A DNA stretch of 64,000 nt, from NCBI RefSeq assembly GCF_020144925.1, contig NZ_NSLC01000003.1, positions 248,001-312,000 on the forward strand, in the 5' to 3' direction. The position numbers and the translations under genes were made by a program. The notes under the pieces are model-generated. The model saw only the letters and a list, made by a program, of their open reading frames with translations. It made no database searches and was not told where the DNA came from. Positions 43,050-51,152 of this stretch are shown here, one piece after another. Positions within the stretch are counted from its first letter, which is position 1, and the number at the start of each line of letters is the position of its first letter. Origin of the DNA: Afifella sp. IM 167. Lineage in GTDB: Bacteria; Pseudomonadota; Alphaproteobacteria; Rhizobiales; Afifellaceae.

Positions 43050-43874
43050 ATGACCACACCCTGCATCATCACCGTCGCCATCACCGGATCTCTGCCCAGG
43101 AAGGAAAACAATCCGGCGGTTCCCATCACGGTGGAAGAGCAGGTCGCCTCGACGCGCGAGGCCTTCGAGGCGGGAGCGACGATCGCTCACATCCATGTGC
43201 GCAACGACGACCAGTCGACGACGTCCGATCCGAAGCGCTTCGCCGAGCTGCAGGCGGGCCTGAAGGAAGCCTGCCCGGGCATGGTGCTGCAGTTTTCCAC
43301 CGGCGGGCGCTCCGGCCAGGGCGCGGAGCGGGGCGGCATGCTTCACCTGAAGCCCGACATGGCCTCGCTCGCGACCGGCTCCTGCAATTTCCCGACGCGC
43401 GTTTACGAGAACCCGCCCGACCTCGTCGAAGAGCTCGCTTCCAGGATGAAGGAACATGGCGTCAAACCCGAGATCGAGGCCTTCGACCTTTCGATGATGT
43501 ACCAGGCGGTGCGCATGGCCGAGGAAGGGCTTCTCGTGGCGCCGCTGCATGTGCAGTTCGTCTTCGGCGTGAAGAACGCCATGCCGCCCGTGGAGCAGGC
43601 GCTCGACTTCATGGTCTCCGAGCTGAAGCGCCTGATGCCGGAGGCGACCTGGGTCGCGGCGGGGATCGGCCGCCACCAGATCGAGGTCAATCGCTGGTGC
43701 CTCGAAAAGGGCGGGCACTGCCGGACGGGCCTTGAAGACAATGTGCGCTGGGACAAGAACCGGCTCGCCGCGTCCAACGCCGAACTCGTCCAGCGCGTCG
43801 CCGATCTCTGCCCGCAATACGGACGTCATCCCGCGAGCGTGGACGAGGCCCGGGCGCTTCTGGGGCTGAACTGA
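43050..43874 (+). CDS. BKACE family (DUF849) beta-keto acid cleavage enzyme
   Basis: The 274-residue TIM-barrel enzyme belongs to the beta-keto acid cleavage enzymes (Kce-like), which combine a beta-keto acid with acetyl-CoA to give a CoA ester and acetoacetate. The zinc ligands are seen in AHIHVRNDD (H47, H49) and the conserved acidic residue in HCRTGLEDN. The typical start CIITVAITGS follows ATG 43050; upstream in-frame residues lack the family pattern. Family members differ widely in substrate. A CoA synthetase gene follows on the same strand, which fits a keto-acid degradation role. Confidence 0.92.
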   Translation: MTTPCIITVAITGSLPRKENNPAVPITVEEQVASTREAFEAGATIAHIHVRNDDQSTTSDPKRFAELQAGLKEACPGMVLQFSTGGRSGQGAERGGMLHLKPDMASLATGSCNFPTRVYENPPDLVEELASRMKEHGVKPEIEAFDLSMMYQAVRMAEEGLLVAPLHVQFVFGVKNAMPPVEQALDFMVSELKRLMPEATWVAAGIGRHQIEVNRWCLEKGGHCRTGLEDNVRWDKNRLAASNAELVQRVADLCPQYGRHPASVDEARALLGLN

Positions 43875-43927
43875 GGGGGCGCACGACCGGCCTCTGTCTT
43901 CACCAGAGGGTACTGAGCGCGCTGTCG

Positions 43928-44022
43928 CTACCGCCGGCCTGACCCCGGCGATCCATCTCTCGGCTGTAGAGGCGTGCCGCAACCGTCATGGGATGGATGC
44001 CAGGGTCGGGGCTGGCATGACG
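43928..44022. repeat. Intergenic imperfect inverted repeat
   Basis: Left arm GCCGGCCTGACCCCGGCGAT-CCAT (ending 43956) and right arm ATGGATGCCAGGGTCGGGGC-TGGC (from 43993) are reverse complements with a few mismatches. Composition (TGACCC, CCGGC, ATCCAT) is that of the abundant palindromic intergenic repeats of Hyphomicrobiales. No gene lies in the 245-base gap that contains it. Confidence 0.55.
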
Positions 44023-44119
44023 ACAATCTGGGATTTCCCGATTGCTGCCGCCGCGATGTTGGCCCGATTGCGGCGCCGTGCAGGCGGCACTAGCATCCCG
44101 CCAAAACGAGAGCGGAAGA

Positions 44120-45754
44120 ATGCTGCCGAAACGGGAGGATTATGCGGCGCTGAGGCGCGATTTCGCCTGGCAGGTGCCAGCGCGCTTCAACCTCGCCGCT
44201 GCCTGCGGGACGAGCGCGGGACGGGCCGACAAGGTCGCGATCATCGAGGCGCGCGAGGGCGAGGCACGCCAGGTCACCTTCGGCGAGATCGAGCGGCAGG
44301 CGGCGCGTCTTGCCAATGTGCTGAAGGCGAAGGGCCTCAAACGCGGCGAGCGGCTGGCGATCCTGCTGCCGCAGATGCCGGAGACGGCGCTCGCCCATCT
44401 CGCGGCCTGGCGGCTCGGCGCCGTCACTGTGCCGCTCGCCATGCTCTTCGGCCCGGAGGCACTGAACTACCGGCTCTCCGATTCCGGCGCGGCGGGCCTG
44501 GTCACGCTCTCCTCCTGCCTGGGCAAGGTCGCCGAGTACCGGGAAGGGCTCTCCGATCTGCGCTTCGTCCTCACGGTCGATGGGCCGGGCGAGGGAGCCG
44601 AGGATCTCACGGCCCTGATGGAGCGTGCGTCGGAGAGCGGGGAGATTGCCTCCACCGGGCCGGACGATCCGGCTGTCATGGTCTACACCTCCGGCACGAC
44701 CGGCCCGCCCAAGGGGGCGCTGCACGGCCACCGGGTGCTCCTCGGCCATCTGCCGGGTGTCCAGTTCTGCCATGAATTCCTGCCGCAGCAGGGCGACCTT
44801 TTATGGACGCCGGCCGACTGGGCCTGGGCCGGCGGGCTCTTCAACATCCTCCTGCCGGCGCTCTATTTCGGCGTGCCCGTGGTGGCGAGCCGGGCGCAGG
44901 GCTTCGATCCGGAAGCCGCGCTCGCGCTCATGGCGCGGCATGGCGTGCGCAACGCCTTCATCCCGCCGACGGCGCTGAAGATGCTGCGGGCGGTGCCCGA
45001 TCCGGCGGGCTACGGCGTCGATCTGCGCACCCTCGGCTCCGGCGGGGAATCGCTCGGGCGCGAGGCGCATGAATGGGGCAGAAGCGCCTTCGGCCTTTCG
45101 ATCAACGAATTCTACGGCCAGACGGAATGCAACTATGTGCTGTCCTCCTGCGGGGCGATCGGCGTCTTCTCGCCGGGCGCCATCGGCAAGGCCGTGCCCG
45201 GCCATGACGTCGCGATCGTTGGCCCGGACGGCAAGGTGCTTGCCGCTGGAGAGCAGGGGCAGATCGCCGTGCGGGCGCCCGACCCGGTGATGTTCCTGGA
45301 ATATTGGGGGCGGCCGGAGGCGACGCGCGAGAAATACATCGGCGACTGGCTGACGACGGGCGACCAGGGCGTCATGGACGAGGAGGGCTACGTCTCCTTC
45401 GTCGGGCGCGACGACGACGTGATCACTTCGGCGGGCTTCCGCATCGGGCCGGGCGAGATCGAGGATTGCCTGATCGGTCATCCGGCGGTGCAGCTCGCCG
45501 CCGCGGTCGGCAAGCCCGATCCGATGCGTACCGAGATCGTCAAGGCCTATGTCGTGCTCGCCGATGGCTACCGGCCCTCGGAGGCGCTGGCCGCGGAGAT
45601 CGGCCGGTATGTGCGCGAAAGGCTCTCGGCGCACGAATATCCGCGCGAGGTCGCCTTCGTTGAGGAGATGCCGCTGACCACGACGGGCAAGGTGATCCGC
45701 CGGCATCTGCGCGAGGCGGCGCAGCGCGAGGCGGAGGCTGGAGAAGCGCGCTGA
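44120..45754 (+). CDS. AMP-dependent acyl-CoA synthetase
   Basis: The 544-residue ANL-family ligase forms an acyl-CoA from an acid, ATP and CoA. Motifs are the P-loop VYTSGTTGPPKGALHGH, the adenine motif NEFYGQTECN, the hinge region GDWLTTGDQGVMDEEGYVSFVGRDDDVI and the catalytic Lys near the end in TTTGKVIRRHL. It resembles the medium-chain/acetyl-like group (AcsA-type) rather than long-chain FadD. ATG 44120 has GAGAGCGGAAG upstream. Neighbouring BKACE suggests short or branched acids as substrates, which is inference. Confidence 0.92.
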   Translation: MLPKREDYAALRRDFAWQVPARFNLAAACGTSAGRADKVAIIEAREGEARQVTFGEIERQAARLANVLKAKGLKRGERLAILLPQMPETALAHLAAWRLGAVTVPLAMLFGPEALNYRLSDSGAAGLVTLSSCLGKVAEYREGLSDLRFVLTVDGPGEGAEDLTALMERASESGEIASTGPDDPAVMVYTSGTTGPPKGALHGHRVLLGHLPGVQFCHEFLPQQGDLLWTPADWAWAGGLFNILLPALYFGVPVVASRAQGFDPEAALALMARHGVRNAFIPPTALKMLRAVPDPAGYGVDLRTLGSGGESLGREAHEWGRSAFGLSINEFYGQTECNYVLSSCGAIGVFSPGAIGKAVPGHDVAIVGPDGKVLAAGEQGQIAVRAPDPVMFLEYWGRPEATREKYIGDWLTTGDQGVMDEEGYVSFVGRDDDVITSAGFRIGPGEIEDCLIGHPAVQLAAAVGKPDPMRTEIVKAYVVLADGYRPSEALAAEIGRYVRERLSAHEYPREVAFVEEMPLTTTGKVIRRHLREAAQREAEAGEAR

Positions 45755-45795
45755 GGCGCGGGCTTTGCCGCTGAGGATTTCGCCGCGCCCGAGGC

Positions 45796-46341
45796 TCAGC
45801 CCTTGAAGCCGCCGCCTTCCAGATAGGCCTTTTCGGCGGCACTGGAGCGCCGGCCCAGCGCCTCGTTGCGATGCGGGAAGCGCGCGAAGCGGCGGATGAT
45901 CTCGCGATGGCGCAGGGCATAGGGCAGGGTCGCGTCGCCATCGGCGAGGGCATGCGAGAGCACCACGCAGCGATCCTGATCGGCGAGGCTTTCGGAATGC
46001 ATGAAGGGCATGACGAAGAACTTCTTCACGTCCGGCGGCACCTTGCCGTCGAAACCATCGGCCAGCGCCTGATCGGCGATGCGCCGAGCCTTTGCGTCCG
46101 CCCGGTAGGCGGCAGCGCTGCCGCGATGCAGATTGCGGGAGAACTGGTCGAGGAGGAGGACAAGCGCCAGGGCGCCCTCCGGCTTCTCGGCCCAGCCGTC
46201 GAGCTCGCCGTCGGCGGCCGCGCGATAGGCCTCGGCGAAGCGGGAGCGGATCTCGGCGTCGAATTCGTCCGAGGCGGAGAACCATTTCTCCGGCCCGGCC
46301 TCGCGCCAGAATGAAACGATGTCGGCCGGGCGGGTCTCCAT
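45796..46341 (-). CDS. DUF924 family protein
   Basis: The 181-residue cytoplasmic protein matches DUF924: it starts IVSFWREAGPEKWFSASDEFD, has LALVLLLDQFSRNLHRGSAAA and MPFMHSESLADQDRCV, then FARFPHRNEALGRRSS at the end. The fold is a TPR-like helical repeat and the function is unknown. ATG 46341 begins four bases after the long-chain acyl-CoA synthetase stop, so the two are co-transcribed. Confidence 0.92.
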   Translation of the reverse strand: METRPADIVSFWREAGPEKWFSASDEFDAEIRSRFAEAYRAAADGELDGWAEKPEGALALVLLLDQFSRNLHRGSAAAYRADAKARRIADQALADGFDGKVPPDVKKFFVMPFMHSESLADQDRCVVLSHALADGDATLPYALRHREIIRRFARFPHRNEALGRRSSAAEKAYLEGGGFKG

Positions 46342-46345
46342 CGGC

Positions 46346-48145
46346 TCAGAAACGGATCTGGCCGGAGGTGATGACGCCGTAAAGTTCGCTGTCGATGGGC
46401 ACATAGGCCTCCTTGTCCGGATGCAGCACATAGAGCGGATCGTCGATCTCGTCAGGGTCGAAGCCCTCGCGCACAAGGTCGATCTTGCGCTGCTTGAAGG
46501 TGCCGGTGACGTCCATCGCCTGCTGGACGCGCACGAAGATCGGCCGCGCGTAGCGGGGCAGCTGCTTCGTCACATGGGCGTAGAAGCCGGAAAGGTCGAA
46601 ATCCTCCTCCACGACGAGCGAGACCATGCCGGCCCGGCCTTCCGTGCCCGGGATCGTCACGCCGAAGACATTCGCCTCCTTCACTCCCGGATAGACGGTG
46701 AGGGCCTCCGAGACCTCGGAGGTGGCGACGTTCTCGCCCTTCCAGCGGAAGGTGTCGCCGATCCGGTCGATGAAATAGACGTAGCCGAGGGCGTCCTTCT
46801 TCATCAGGTCGCCGGTGCGGAACCACATGTCGCCCTTCTTGAAGACGTCGCGCAGGATCTTCTTCTTCGTCGCCTTCTCGTCGGCGTAGCCCTCGAAGCG
46901 CTGGCTGGGCTTGGACGGATCGTCGAGGATCTCGGAGATCACCTCGCCGACCTCGTTCGGATCGCACTTGATGCAGAAGCCGTCCGGCCCGCGCATCGGC
47001 TCTTCGGTATCGTAGTCGAAGCGCACCACCTCGGTGACGAAGCGCTTTTCCGCCCATTTGGGGATGCGCCCGACCGAGCCCACCTTGCCGTCGAAGTTGA
47101 AGAAGACGGCATTGCCCTCCGTGGAGGCGTACCACTCAAGGATCTTCGGAATGTGGAAGCGGTTCTTGAAGTCGAGCCAGATATCCGGCCTCAGCCCGTT
47201 GCCGCAGGCGAGGCGGAGCTTGTGGCGGTTCTCCTTGGGATGCGTCGGCGAGTTGACGAGGTAGCGGCAGAGCTCGCCGATATACTGGAAGATGGTGCAC
47301 TCGAAATCGACGACGTCGTCCCAGAACTGGCTCGCGGAGAAGCGCTCGCGGATGACGACGCTGGCGCCGGCCGTCAGCGCGGCGGCGGAGGCGACGCAGC
47401 TTCCGGTCGTGTGGTAGAGCGGCAGACAGACATAGATCCGGTCTTCCGGCTTCATGTCCATGGCGCCGTGGAAGCCGAAGGAGATGGCGAGCACGCGGTA
47501 ATGATTGATGTTGGCGGCCTTGGGCATGCCCGTCGTGCCCGAGGTGTAGATGAAGAGGCAGCGGTCAGCGGTCGTCAGCTTCGGCTTCTCGCCGTCTGCG
47601 AGGTTGCCGGTGTCCATCTCCGCGAGCACCGTGTCGAGGCGCTGCCAGTCGGAGACGGGACCGTCGAAGGCCCAGTATTGCGGGCCGGGATTGAGCTGCT
47701 TCTCACCGGTGCGAAAGGCGTCGCCCAGAGCGGCATCGACGATGACGTGCTTCGGCTCCACGATGTTGACGCAGTTGGCGAGCACCGGGCCGCGCAGATG
47801 CGTGTTGAGGCAGGCGGTGACGCCACCGGCGCGGGCGATGCCGAGCCAGGCGGCCATGTAATCGAGCCGGTTCGGCATCATCAGGGCGACGCAGTCGCCT
47901 TTCTTGATGCCGGCGGAAAGCGCCCAGCGCGCATACTGGTTGGCGCGCTCGTTGTACTGGCGAAAGGTCCACCGCTCCGTCTCGGAGAGGAGCGCCGGGC
48001 GGTCGGCGAAGCGTTCCGCCAGCTCGTCCGCAATGTCGGGGAAGGTGCGGTTCTTGTTCTTCGCCGCAGGCGTTACCTTCCTGAGCGTTCTCAGCGCGCC
48101 GCGCAGATAGGCGATCTCGCTTGTAATTCTGTTGATGAAGCCCAT
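46346..48145 (-). CDS. Long-chain acyl-CoA synthetase (FATP-type)
   Basis: The 599-residue ANL enzyme resembles the very-long-chain/fatty acid transport protein group: ATP motif FIYTSGTTGMPKAANINH, EWYASTEGN for adenine binding, FRTGDLMKKDALGYVYFIDRI hinge (split as FRTGDLMKKD and GYVYFIDRIGDTFRWKGENV) and the catalytic Lys in GTFKQRKIDLV. It activates fatty acids for beta-oxidation or lipid synthesis. It starts with ATG 48145 (MGFINRITSEIAYLRGALR, an amphipathic membrane-association helix) and leads into the DUF924 gene. Confidence 0.93.
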   Translation of the reverse strand: MGFINRITSEIAYLRGALRTLRKVTPAAKNKNRTFPDIADELAERFADRPALLSETERWTFRQYNERANQYARWALSAGIKKGDCVALMMPNRLDYMAAWLGIARAGGVTACLNTHLRGPVLANCVNIVEPKHVIVDAALGDAFRTGEKQLNPGPQYWAFDGPVSDWQRLDTVLAEMDTGNLADGEKPKLTTADRCLFIYTSGTTGMPKAANINHYRVLAISFGFHGAMDMKPEDRIYVCLPLYHTTGSCVASAAALTAGASVVIRERFSASQFWDDVVDFECTIFQYIGELCRYLVNSPTHPKENRHKLRLACGNGLRPDIWLDFKNRFHIPKILEWYASTEGNAVFFNFDGKVGSVGRIPKWAEKRFVTEVVRFDYDTEEPMRGPDGFCIKCDPNEVGEVISEILDDPSKPSQRFEGYADEKATKKKILRDVFKKGDMWFRTGDLMKKDALGYVYFIDRIGDTFRWKGENVATSEVSEALTVYPGVKEANVFGVTIPGTEGRAGMVSLVVEEDFDLSGFYAHVTKQLPRYARPIFVRVQQAMDVTGTFKQRKIDLVREGFDPDEIDDPLYVLHPDKEAYVPIDSELYGVITSGQIRF

Positions 48146-48298
48146 TCGTCTCCCCCGCGGCCCGGCAAGGCCACGACCATCTTGTTGCTTGCTTGTGGTG
48201 TCGCATAGGACGGAACAGAGGGAAAGTCATGACGCCACGGAAGCGGCGGGAAACGGGGCATAGTCTTGGGTGAAAAAGACGCTGGGGAGCCGGCCGGG

Positions 48299-48520
48299 AT
48301 GCTCGTCATCGACGTGCGCGGGATGAAATGTCCGCTGCCGGTCCTGAAGACGCGCAAGCGCATGGAGGGTCTGCCTGCCGGTGCGCAGGTGGAAGTCGTG
48401 GCAAGCGACCCGATGGCACGGATCGACATCCCGCATTTCTGCAACGAGAACGGCCACCGCCTCATCTCCGCCGAGGAGGAAGCGGGCGTGACGCGCTATC
48501 GGATCGAAAAGGGCGGCTGA
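48299..48520 (+). CDS. TusA/SirA family sulfurtransferase-like protein
   Basis: The 73-residue protein has the TusA core: LVIDVRGMKCPLPVLKTRKR, with the sulfur-accepting Cys in the CPxP motif, then a two-layer alpha/beta end with DPMARIDIPHFCNENGH. TusA proteins relay sulfur for tRNA thiolation and cofactor synthesis. I chose ATG 48299; the TTG at 48266 would add 11 residues not seen in the family. It stands alone, divergent from the acyl-CoA synthetase. Confidence 0.9.
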   Translation: MLVIDVRGMKCPLPVLKTRKRMEGLPAGAQVEVVASDPMARIDIPHFCNENGHRLISAEEEAGVTRYRIEKGG

Positions 48521-48541
48521 GTTGCGCCCGAAGAACCGGGG

Positions 48542-49882
48542 TCAGGGCTGCGGGCGAGGCCGCGGCAGGAGCGAGGGCGGCGCGACAAGAAGGCTCGCCG
48601 GATCGACGATCGGCTCGGGAGCGGCCTCCTTCGGCGCGAAGGCCGTGGCGTATTGCGGGCTCACGGCCTGGATAATGGCCGGGCGCGGACGCGGCAGGAC
48701 GCCGATATTGGCGACGATGACGCGGCGGGCGAGCTCGTCGGTGCCGGAACCGTCGACGCCGCCCGCGGCGACCGCCACCACCTGGCGCTTGCCGCTGCGC
48801 GGGCCGATATGGGACGGCTTGAAGCCCTCGCCGGTGTCGATGAGGATCGGGCCGCCCTTGATCGCCTTGTATTGCGGATGCTCGGGCGAGGCGGCGACCT
48901 GCTTGCCGCCGCCGCAGACCACGGGGCGCATGTTGCCGGCCTGCGCATAGGAACTCCCGGACGAGATCTTCGTGATGTCGCCGCGGCTGCCGGCAAAGAG
49001 GCCGATGCCGCGGTCGAAGCCCTGCTCCAGCAGGGCGGCGGCGCGCTCGGCCCGGTCGACGGCGTTGCGCGCGCCGAGGACGACGGCGATCAGCTCGCGC
49101 CCGCCACGACGGGCGGTCGCCACGATGTTCCAGCCGGAATCGCAGATATAGCCGGTCTTCATGCCGCTGGCGCCGCGGAAGCGGCCGAGGAGAAGGTTGG
49201 TGTTTCGCCGCACGGCGCCTTTGACCTGGATCGCCTCGATGCTGAAATAGTGCTTGTAGCGCGGAAACTCCGACATGATGGCGCGCGTCAGCAGGGCGAG
49301 GTCACGGGCGGTCGTCACCTGGCGGGTATCGTGCAGCCCGTGCGGATTGACGAAGCGCGAGCGGCTCATGCCGAGCCGGCGCGCCTCCAGGTTCATGCGC
49401 AGGATGAAATCGTCGAAGCCGTTGCCGACGGATTCGGCGATCGCCATCGCCATGTCGTTGGCCGAGCGCGTCAGCATCACCTTCAGCGCGTTGTCGACGG
49501 TCAGAACCTCGCCCGGCTTGAAGAAATGCGAGGCATAGGCCTGGCCGTAGGCGGTCTTCGACATGACCACGGGCGAATCGAGCGTGATCTCGCCCGCCTT
49601 CAGCGCCTGGAAGACGACAAAGGCCGTCATGAGCTTGGTCGTGGAGGCCGGATACCAGGGCCTCAGCGCATCGTGCTCGGCATAGACGTCGCCGCTCTGC
49701 GCATCGACGAGGACGTAGGGGCCGCCGAAGTCGAGCCCAGTCGCGGCCGAGGCCGGCGCGGGCAGAAGGCTGGCGAGCACGAGCATGGTCCATGCCGCGA
49801 AGGCTGCGAAAAGCTTTCGTCTCAAAGCTCGGCCTCGTTGCTTGAGTGGAGCGACGTTCGGATGATCGTCGCTGCCTACCAT
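48542..49882 (-). CDS. D-alanyl-D-alanine carboxypeptidase (DacF/PBP5-type)
   Basis: The 446-residue low-molecular-weight PBP has a signal or anchor segment (LFAAFAAWTMLVLASLLPAPASA), the S11 active-site motifs SxxK at 80-83 (PASTTKLM), SAN at 140-142 and KTG at 242-244 (GMKTGYICDSG), and a long Pro/Arg-rich tail of about 120 residues that replaces the usual C-terminal amphipathic anchor. It trims peptidoglycan pentapeptides in the periplasm. ATG 49882 is preferred because GAGGG lies seven bases upstream; a GTG at 49900 gives six more residues. Confidence 0.92.
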   Translation of the reverse strand: MVGSDDHPNVAPLKQRGRALRRKLFAAFAAWTMLVLASLLPAPASAATGLDFGGPYVLVDAQSGDVYAEHDALRPWYPASTTKLMTAFVVFQALKAGEITLDSPVVMSKTAYGQAYASHFFKPGEVLTVDNALKVMLTRSANDMAMAIAESVGNGFDDFILRMNLEARRLGMSRSRFVNPHGLHDTRQVTTARDLALLTRAIMSEFPRYKHYFSIEAIQVKGAVRRNTNLLLGRFRGASGMKTGYICDSGWNIVATARRGGRELIAVVLGARNAVDRAERAAALLEQGFDRGIGLFAGSRGDITKISSGSSYAQAGNMRPVVCGGGKQVAASPEHPQYKAIKGGPILIDTGEGFKPSHIGPRSGKRQVVAVAAGGVDGSGTDELARRVIVANIGVLPRPRPAIIQAVSPQYATAFAPKEAAPEPIVDPASLLVAPPSLLPRPRPQP

Positions 49883-50023
49883 ATTCGCCCTCTGCGGCAC
49901 AAACAGGGCATTCGGGGCGTATCGTCAAGAAGTCGTAAGACGAGCGGGCTATGCATCCGCAAGGCGAGTCCCTAAGGTCGGCCATGTCCAAGATCAAGAC
50001 GGCATAAGCCGGGAGGAAACAGC

Positions 50024-51070
50024 ATGATATCGAGGCGTTTTTTCACACGTTCGTTCGCCGCCCTCGCCGCGGCGGGGATGATTTCCGGCGGTGTTCTCGC
50101 GCCGGGCGAGGCCCGCGCGCAGGACGCGCAGGACTATCTCCTCGCCACGGCCTCGACGGGTGGGACCTACTATCCGGTCGGGGTGGCGCTGGCGACGCTC
50201 GTCAAGGTGAAGCTGCAGCCCAATGACAAGATCGGCCTTTCGGCGATCAACTCCGCCGGGTCGGGCGAGAACGTCAAGCTCCTCGGCGACAACGAGGTAC
50301 AGTTCGCCATCCTGCAGGGCCTTTACGGCGCCTACGCCAAGAAGGGCTCGGGGCCGCTGAAGGAGGCGGGGCCGCAGGAAAACCTTCGCTCCATCACCAT
50401 GCTCTGGCCGAATGTGGAGCATTTCACCATGGCCGGTGACCTCGTCGATACCGGCACGATCGCCGACGTCGCGGCCGCCAAGGGCAAGGCCGTCAATCTG
50501 GGGGCGCAGAATTCGGGCACGCTCGGCTCCAACCGGACCATCCTCGGCAATCTCGGCTACGACATCGATACCGATTTCCAGCTCGTCTATTCCGGCTACG
50601 GACCTGCCGCCGAGGCGCTGCAGAACGGCCAGGTGGTGCTGATCTCCACGCCCGCCGGTGCGCCGGTCTCCGCCGTCACCCAGGCCTTCGCCAATATGGG
50701 GGGCAATATCAGGGTCCTCGACTTCACCGACGAGGAGATGGCCAAGGCGAACGGCGAATACGAGGATCTGTGGACCCGCTACACGATCCCCGCCGGCACC
50801 TATCCGGGGCAGGAAAAGGACATCAACACGATCGCCCAGCCGAACTTCCTCGCCGTGCGCGACGACGTGCCGGAGGAGACGATCTACAAGATCACCAAGA
50901 CGATCTACGAGAACCTGCCTTTCCTGCAGAGCATCCATCCGGCGACGAAGAACATGAAGCTGGAGGCGGCGATCGCCGGCCTGCCGCTGCCGCTGCATCC
51001 GGGCGCTGCCCGCTACTACGAGGAGCAGGGCATCGATATTCCGGACCGGCTGAAGGTCGCGGCGCAGTAG
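50024..51070 (+). CDS. TAXI family TRAP transporter solute-binding protein
   Basis: The 348-residue periplasmic receptor has a twin-arginine-like N-terminus (MISRRFFTRSFAALAAAGM) and a signal ending near ARAQDAQ. The mature protein shows the TAXI signature LLATASTGGTYYPVGVALA, then SAGSGENVKLLGDNEVQFAI and LGAQNSGTLGSNRTIL. TAXI proteins feed a fused TRAP permease, here the next gene, 82 bases on. Known ligands of the class include glutamate- and dicarboxylate-like acids; the ligand here is unknown. ATG 50024 follows GGGAGGAAAC. Confidence 0.94.
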   Translation: MISRRFFTRSFAALAAAGMISGGVLAPGEARAQDAQDYLLATASTGGTYYPVGVALATLVKVKLQPNDKIGLSAINSAGSGENVKLLGDNEVQFAILQGLYGAYAKKGSGPLKEAGPQENLRSITMLWPNVEHFTMAGDLVDTGTIADVAAAKGKAVNLGAQNSGTLGSNRTILGNLGYDIDTDFQLVYSGYGPAAEALQNGQVVLISTPAGAPVSAVTQAFANMGGNIRVLDFTDEEMAKANGEYEDLWTRYTIPAGTYPGQEKDINTIAQPNFLAVRDDVPEETIYKITKTIYENLPFLQSIHPATKNMKLEAAIAGLPLPLHPGAARYYEEQGIDIPDRLKVAAQ

Positions 51071-51152
51071 ACGCCACGGCTGGGGACGATCATGAGCGGG
51101 CGCGGAGAATGGCCGCGCCCGACGCCGCCGTGCAGCCGAATGGGGCGCCGCC

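Noticed and set aside
43928-44022. CRISPR-like or attachment-site repeat
   Set aside because: Only two inverted arms, no direct repeats with spacers, and no integrase or tRNA nearby.
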